64,000 bases of DNA from JACRPI01 sp964385055 (GTDB lineage Archaea > Nanobdellota > Nanobdellia > Woesearchaeales > DSVV01), in NCBI GenBank assembly GCA_964385055.1, contig CAYLMH010000001.1:45839-109838 (forward strand), given 5' to 3'. The notes beneath the pieces are model-generated. The model had not been told where the DNA came from, did not search any database, and worked only from the letters and a program-made list of their open reading frames with translations. Positions 60,948 through 64,000 of this stretch are shown piece after piece (position 1 is the first letter of the stretch; each line of letters begins with the position of its first letter). A program made the position numbers and the translations under genes.

Positions 60948-61646
60948 ATGACGATGAAACAAAAAGCAGTCATTGAAGTAAAAAATGTCTGGAAAACATA
61001 TTACATCGGAAAAACACGAGTCGATGCGCTGCGAGGAATATCGCTCACGATCAACAAAGGAGAATTTGTTGCGATTCAAGGACCATCAGGATCAGGAAAA
61101 TCAACGTGCATGAATATCATTGGCTGCCTAGACATGCCAACAAAAGGAGAAGTCTATTTAGATGGACACGATATTAGAGAATTTGAGGAATCTGAACTCA
61201 GCCTCTTAAGAGGGAAAAAGATTGGGTTTATTTTCCAGCAGTTTAATCTCATTCACACATTAACTGCAGAGAAAAATATTATGTTACCTATGATTTTTCA
61301 GGGAACAGAAAGAGATGTCCAGAAAGAACGCGCAGCAGAATTATTAGAGCTTGTCCAGCTCAGCGAGAGAAAAGAGCATCGCCCAGGAGAACTCAGTGGA
61401 GGGCAGCAGCAACGAGTGGCGATTGCAAGAGCGCTCGCAAATGATCCAGAAGTATTAATTGCAGATGAACCAACAGGAAATTTGGATTCAAAAACAGGAG
61501 CGTTGATTATTGAGTTTCTTAAAGAATTAAACAAAAAAGGAAAGACAATTATCATTGTCACGCACGATGAAAAGGTTGCAGAGCAAACAAAACGAATATT
61601 ATTAATAAAAGACGGAAAAATTATTAAAGAAACAAAAAAGGAGTAA
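60948..61646 (+). CDS. ABC transporter ATP-binding protein (MacB/LolD-like)
   Basis: 232 residues from the ATG at 60948. GPSGSGKST is Walker A, LSGGQQQR the signature, VLIADEP Walker B. The FxQxFNLI Q-loop region (IFQQFNLIHTL) is typical of the MacB/LolD/FtsE group. It energises the FtsX/MacB-type permease encoded two genes later. It is followed after 5 bases by the middle gene of the operon. Confidence 0.93.
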   Translation: MTMKQKAVIEVKNVWKTYYIGKTRVDALRGISLTINKGEFVAIQGPSGSGKSTCMNIIGCLDMPTKGEVYLDGHDIREFEESELSLLRGKKIGFIFQQFNLIHTLTAEKNIMLPMIFQGTERDVQKERAAELLELVQLSERKEHRPGELSGGQQQRVAIARALANDPEVLIADEPTGNLDSKTGALIIEFLKELNKKGKTIIIVTHDEKVAEQTKRILLIKDGKIIKETKKE

Positions 61647-61651
61647 GCACG

Positions 61652-62929
61652 ATGGACATAATAAAGAAAGGAATCCTAATTACAACAATGATCATTATGA
61701 GCATGATCATCATGCAAACCGCTTCCGCAGCAATTCTGGACAGTCCACACATAAACGCAACACTAAGCTACCAAAACCCTGACCCTGTGGATCCAGGAGA
61801 GATTGTAGAATTGCGATTCAGCATAAAGAACGATGGCGCAAGTACTGCAAAAACAGTAGAATTTCAGATAGAAGGAGAGTATCCATTGCTCCTTGCAAAC
61901 GGCGAAGACGAAATCAAATCATTAGGAGACATCCCTGTCTATAATGCTGATGAAATTGACACAGGAGAAACAACCCTCAAATACAAATTGATTGTTGATC
62001 CAAACGCTGCAGAAGGAGAATATGAAGTAACGTTACGATACAAAACAGAAGGCGGCGTCAGTAGAGGAAATTGGATAACGCTTGATCCGTTTAGTGTTCA
62101 GGTAGGAGGGAAAGCGGCAAGTGTCGTGATTGAAGAAACAAAAACAACACCTGAGCGCGTCGCGCCAGGAGAAAGTGCAGATATTTCTATCATAATTACA
62201 AACAATGGGAATACGTACATTGAAGACATGACCATCACATTAAGTTTGCAGAATACAACAGAGATTGCGCCGTTGAAGACAAGTAATGAATTAGTGATAA
62301 GAAATATTTTAGGCGGCGAAAGTAAAGAAGCGAATTTTAGTGTCATTGTCGCGCCTGATGCTGCAGTGAAAGTGTACAAAATCCCAGTCACACTCAAATA
62401 TACTGATCAAAGAAATAATAAGTATGAAAAAAACACCTATATCTCGCTCGTTGTCGATGCAGAACCAGAATATGTATTGAATATTGAAGAAAGTGAAGTC
62501 TACGAAGAAGATGTCGCAGGAAATATCGTTGTAAGTCTTTCAAACATCGGCGTTGCAAATCTCAACTATGCAACACTCACCTTAGAAGAAGGAGAATATT
62601 ATACAATTCTTTCCAGTGACACAGTGTATCTTGGAAATCTCGAAAGCGACGATTATGAAACAGCGCAGTTTAAGATCTACGCGAAAGACTATGTAAAAGA
62701 TTTACCATTGCAATTCCGCTTGGTCTATAAAGATGCGTTCAACAAAAATTATGATGAGCAAATAACACTCACCACAAAAATGTTTACCTCTTGGGAAGCG
62801 AAAAAGTATGGACTGACAGAAAATGGATCTGGATTTACAACAATATTGATACTTCTTGGAGCTGGCGTGCTTGGATGGTATCTCTGGAAGCGGCATAAAA
62901 AAGCGCAAACCAGTCCAAAAACAAAATGA
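61652..62929 (+). CDS. Secreted NEW3/CARDB-like multi-domain membrane protein
   Basis: 425 residues. A signal peptide (about 1-28, ending ASA) precedes at least three repeated immunoglobulin-like domains with NPDPVDPGEIVELRFSIKNDG, RVAPGESADISIIITNNG and SLSNIG, the NEW3/CARDB type. A C-terminal anchor (GFTTILILLGAGVLGWYLW) and a basic tail end it. AGGAG lies 8 bases upstream. In archaeal ABC operons this is the exported subunit between ATPase and permease. It ends in an ATGA overlap with the permease. Confidence 0.85.
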   Translation: MDIIKKGILITTMIIMSMIIMQTASAAILDSPHINATLSYQNPDPVDPGEIVELRFSIKNDGASTAKTVEFQIEGEYPLLLANGEDEIKSLGDIPVYNADEIDTGETTLKYKLIVDPNAAEGEYEVTLRYKTEGGVSRGNWITLDPFSVQVGGKAASVVIEETKTTPERVAPGESADISIIITNNGNTYIEDMTITLSLQNTTEIAPLKTSNELVIRNILGGESKEANFSVIVAPDAAVKVYKIPVTLKYTDQRNNKYEKNTYISLVVDAEPEYVLNIEESEVYEEDVAGNIVVSLSNIGVANLNYATLTLEEGEYYTILSSDTVYLGNLESDDYETAQFKIYAKDYVKDLPLQFRLVYKDAFNKNYDEQITLTTKMFTSWEAKKYGLTENGSGFTTILILLGAGVLGWYLWKRHKKAQTSPKTK

Positions 62930-64000
62930 GGACAGAAGAAACAACGCTTGCGTTGTATCAAGATTTAATTGTCATTGCCTGGACAAATGTCTGGAAACGA
63001 AGATTGCGAAATGGACTTACTGTTTTAGGTATTGTCATTGCAATAACCACTATTTTCTCTTTAATTTCTATCGGCAATGGTCTGGACACCGGAATAAAGA
63101 AGGAGTTTGAACAAATTGGAACAAACAGAGTGTATGTCACGTCTTCTGGATCAAGCATCACCAGTCTGCAGGGAGGCTTAACAGAAGAAGATGTCAAAAC
63201 ATTGGAAGGAATGAGCGAATTTCTCTGGGTAACCCCATATCTGCAGGAAAAAGTCACTGTGGAATATGCAAACAAAAAAAAAGTATTAACAGTATGGGCA
63301 ACAACAACAGAGCAGTTGGAAGAGCGCTGGGACGATATTAATTTTGAGATAGAGTCTGGAAGAGTGTTTGTCAGCGGAGAAAAGTACAGCACCATTATAG
63401 GCTATAAAACAGCGCATGAGATTTTTGATAGAGATATTCACTTGAATGAAAATGTCGCAATTAATGGCAAACGCTTCAAGGTCGTGGGAATATTTGAACA
63501 GATTGGAAATCCTGAAGATGACAGTGTTGTCGAACTTCCACTTGATACTGCGCAGGAAATGTTTGGAAAAGGAGACCAAGTATCAATTATTGAGTTAGTG
63601 GTAAAAGAAGGCGTTGATCTTGATGAAGCAGCAGCAAAAGCAACAAAAACATTAGAACGAAAGCGAGGAAATGATCTATTCGAAATAATAACTCCTGATC
63701 AATTATTGCAGCAATTCTCCACAATTCTCAAAATTATTAATGTGATTCTTGGCGCAATAGCAGGAATCTCGCTGATTGTAGGAGGAATAGGCATTATGAA
63801 TTCCACATACACATCAGTTCTGGAAAGAAAAAAAGATATTGGCATCATGAAAGCAATTGGCGCGAAGAACAAATATATTTTATTCTTATTTTTAGCAGAA
63901 GCAGGGTTTCTTGGGTTTGTTGGAGGAGTAATAGGAATTGCGTTAGGATTTATGATCGCGAAGATAACGCAGTTCGGTGCAGCTGCTGCGGGATTCCAAA
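62926..64000 (+). CDS. MacB/FtsX-type ABC permease (partial, runs off window)
   Basis: At least 358 residues from the ATG overlapping the previous stop. RLRNGLTVLGIVIAITTIFSLISIGNG is split over the first membrane segment, and a MacB-PCD-like periplasmic domain follows. The second membrane segment has GGIGIMNSTYTSVLERKKDIGIMKAIGA, the coupling-helix signature of the family. The fourth segment has not been reached at the window end. Together with the ATPase and the NEW3 protein it would form an export or signalling complex, not an importer. Confidence 0.9.
   Translation, partial: MRTEETTLALYQDLIVIAWTNVWKRRLRNGLTVLGIVIAITTIFSLISIGNGLDTGIKKEFEQIGTNRVYVTSSGSSITSLQGGLTEEDVKTLEGMSEFLWVTPYLQEKVTVEYANKKKVLTVWATTTEQLEERWDDINFEIESGRVFVSGEKYSTIIGYKTAHEIFDRDIHLNENVAINGKRFKVVGIFEQIGNPEDDSVVELPLDTAQEMFGKGDQVSIIELVVKEGVDLDEAAAKATKTLERKRGNDLFEIITPDQLLQQFSTILKIINVILGAIAGISLIVGGIGIMNSTYTSVLERKKDIGIMKAIGAKNKYILFLFLAEAGFLGFVGGVIGIALGFMIAKITQFGAAAAGFQ

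Noticed and set aside
60825..61079. Open frame on the minus strand over the 5' end of the ABC ATPase gene
   Set aside because: It is Phe/Tyr-rich, lies mostly opposite a firm ATP-binding gene and in the structured intergenic hairpin, and has no family features.
1..64000. tRNA genes
   Set aside because: I looked for T-arm-like GGTTCGAATCC-type sequences on both strands and found none with a full cloverleaf. The only TTCGAA hit, at about 25841, is the 5S loop. The TTTTGAATC words lack the invariant T-loop C. A tRNAscan-SE run would settle this.
1..64000. CRISPR array or transposase genes
   Set aside because: No regularly spaced repeats of 25 bases or more and no DDE/HUH-type proteins are seen among the frames. 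The repeats found are short words scattered between genes.

Overview
The window reads as part of an AT-rich archaeal chromosome. Three things point to Archaea: a complete A-type (V-like) ATP synthase operon (H-I-K-E-C-F-A-B-D order), genes for RadA, Orc1/Cdc6 and Taw1 (tRNA wyosine synthesis), and TATA boxes placed about 23-26 bases upstream of start codons or RNA 5' ends. The mix of archaeal information genes with bacterial-looking envelope-sugar genes, small proteins, and a stand-alone 5S rRNA would suit a DPANN archaeon (Woesearchaeota/Pacearchaeota-like). That placement is inference, because no 16S gene is present. I see no CRISPR array, transposase or recognisable tRNA gene.

Region by region. 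1-4.8 kb (minus strand) holds a Nudix hydrolase, a dolichol-phosphate-sugar type GT2 and two multi-pass PMT/ArnT-like proteins. 4.9-15.7 kb (plus) is a long glycan operon: an SDR epimerase, GT2 enzymes, methyltransferases, membrane glycosyltransferases, and a [3Fe-4S]-type ferredoxin-DUF4346 fusion next to a B12-binding radical SAM protein. 15.7-18 kb carries a DUF4234-like membrane protein, an orphan membrane protein and a winged-helix protein. 18-25.5 kb (minus) is a CDP-3,6-dideoxyhexose module (RfbF, RfbG, an SDR and an RmlD-RfbH fusion) with a rhamnosyltransferase-like GT2 and a Wzx-type flippase. 5S rRNA follows on the minus strand at 25.8 kb. 26-29.2 kb (plus) encodes UDP-glucose dehydrogenase, a GalE-like epimerase and a UDP-xylose-synthase-like SDR, i.e. 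a UDP-uronate/pentose pathway.

29.3-32.1 kb is a recombination/chromosome block on the minus strand (a small orphan, RadA, ScpB, a 49-residue zinc ribbon) whose first gene has a structured 5' leader. 32.2-42.9 kb is mixed: a third Cys-rich membrane paralogue, a YdeI-like protein, a lipoprotein, Taw1, a phosphoesterase, orphans, a MoxR-VWA pair, a His-rich protein and Sua5. 43.1-46.3 kb has SerRS, a zinc-ribbon membrane protein, a striking GC-rich three-way-junction element and Orc1/Cdc6, so this may be an origin region. 46.3-55.8 kb is the ATP synthase operon headed by a PhoU-like regulator. 55.9-64 kb has TrmI, small membrane proteins, a nucleotide/MTase cluster, a pair of paralogous anchored proteins, an intergenic region of about 335 bases with RNA-like structure, and an ABC exporter-type operon (ATPase, NEW3-like protein, FtsX/MacB permease) that runs off the end.

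Two expression modes coexist. Many first genes of transcripts look leaderless (TATA about 25 bases before ATG). Internal operon genes, especially in the ATP synthase operon, use a Shine-Dalgarno element AGGTG or GGAGG. This observation was used to choose several starts.
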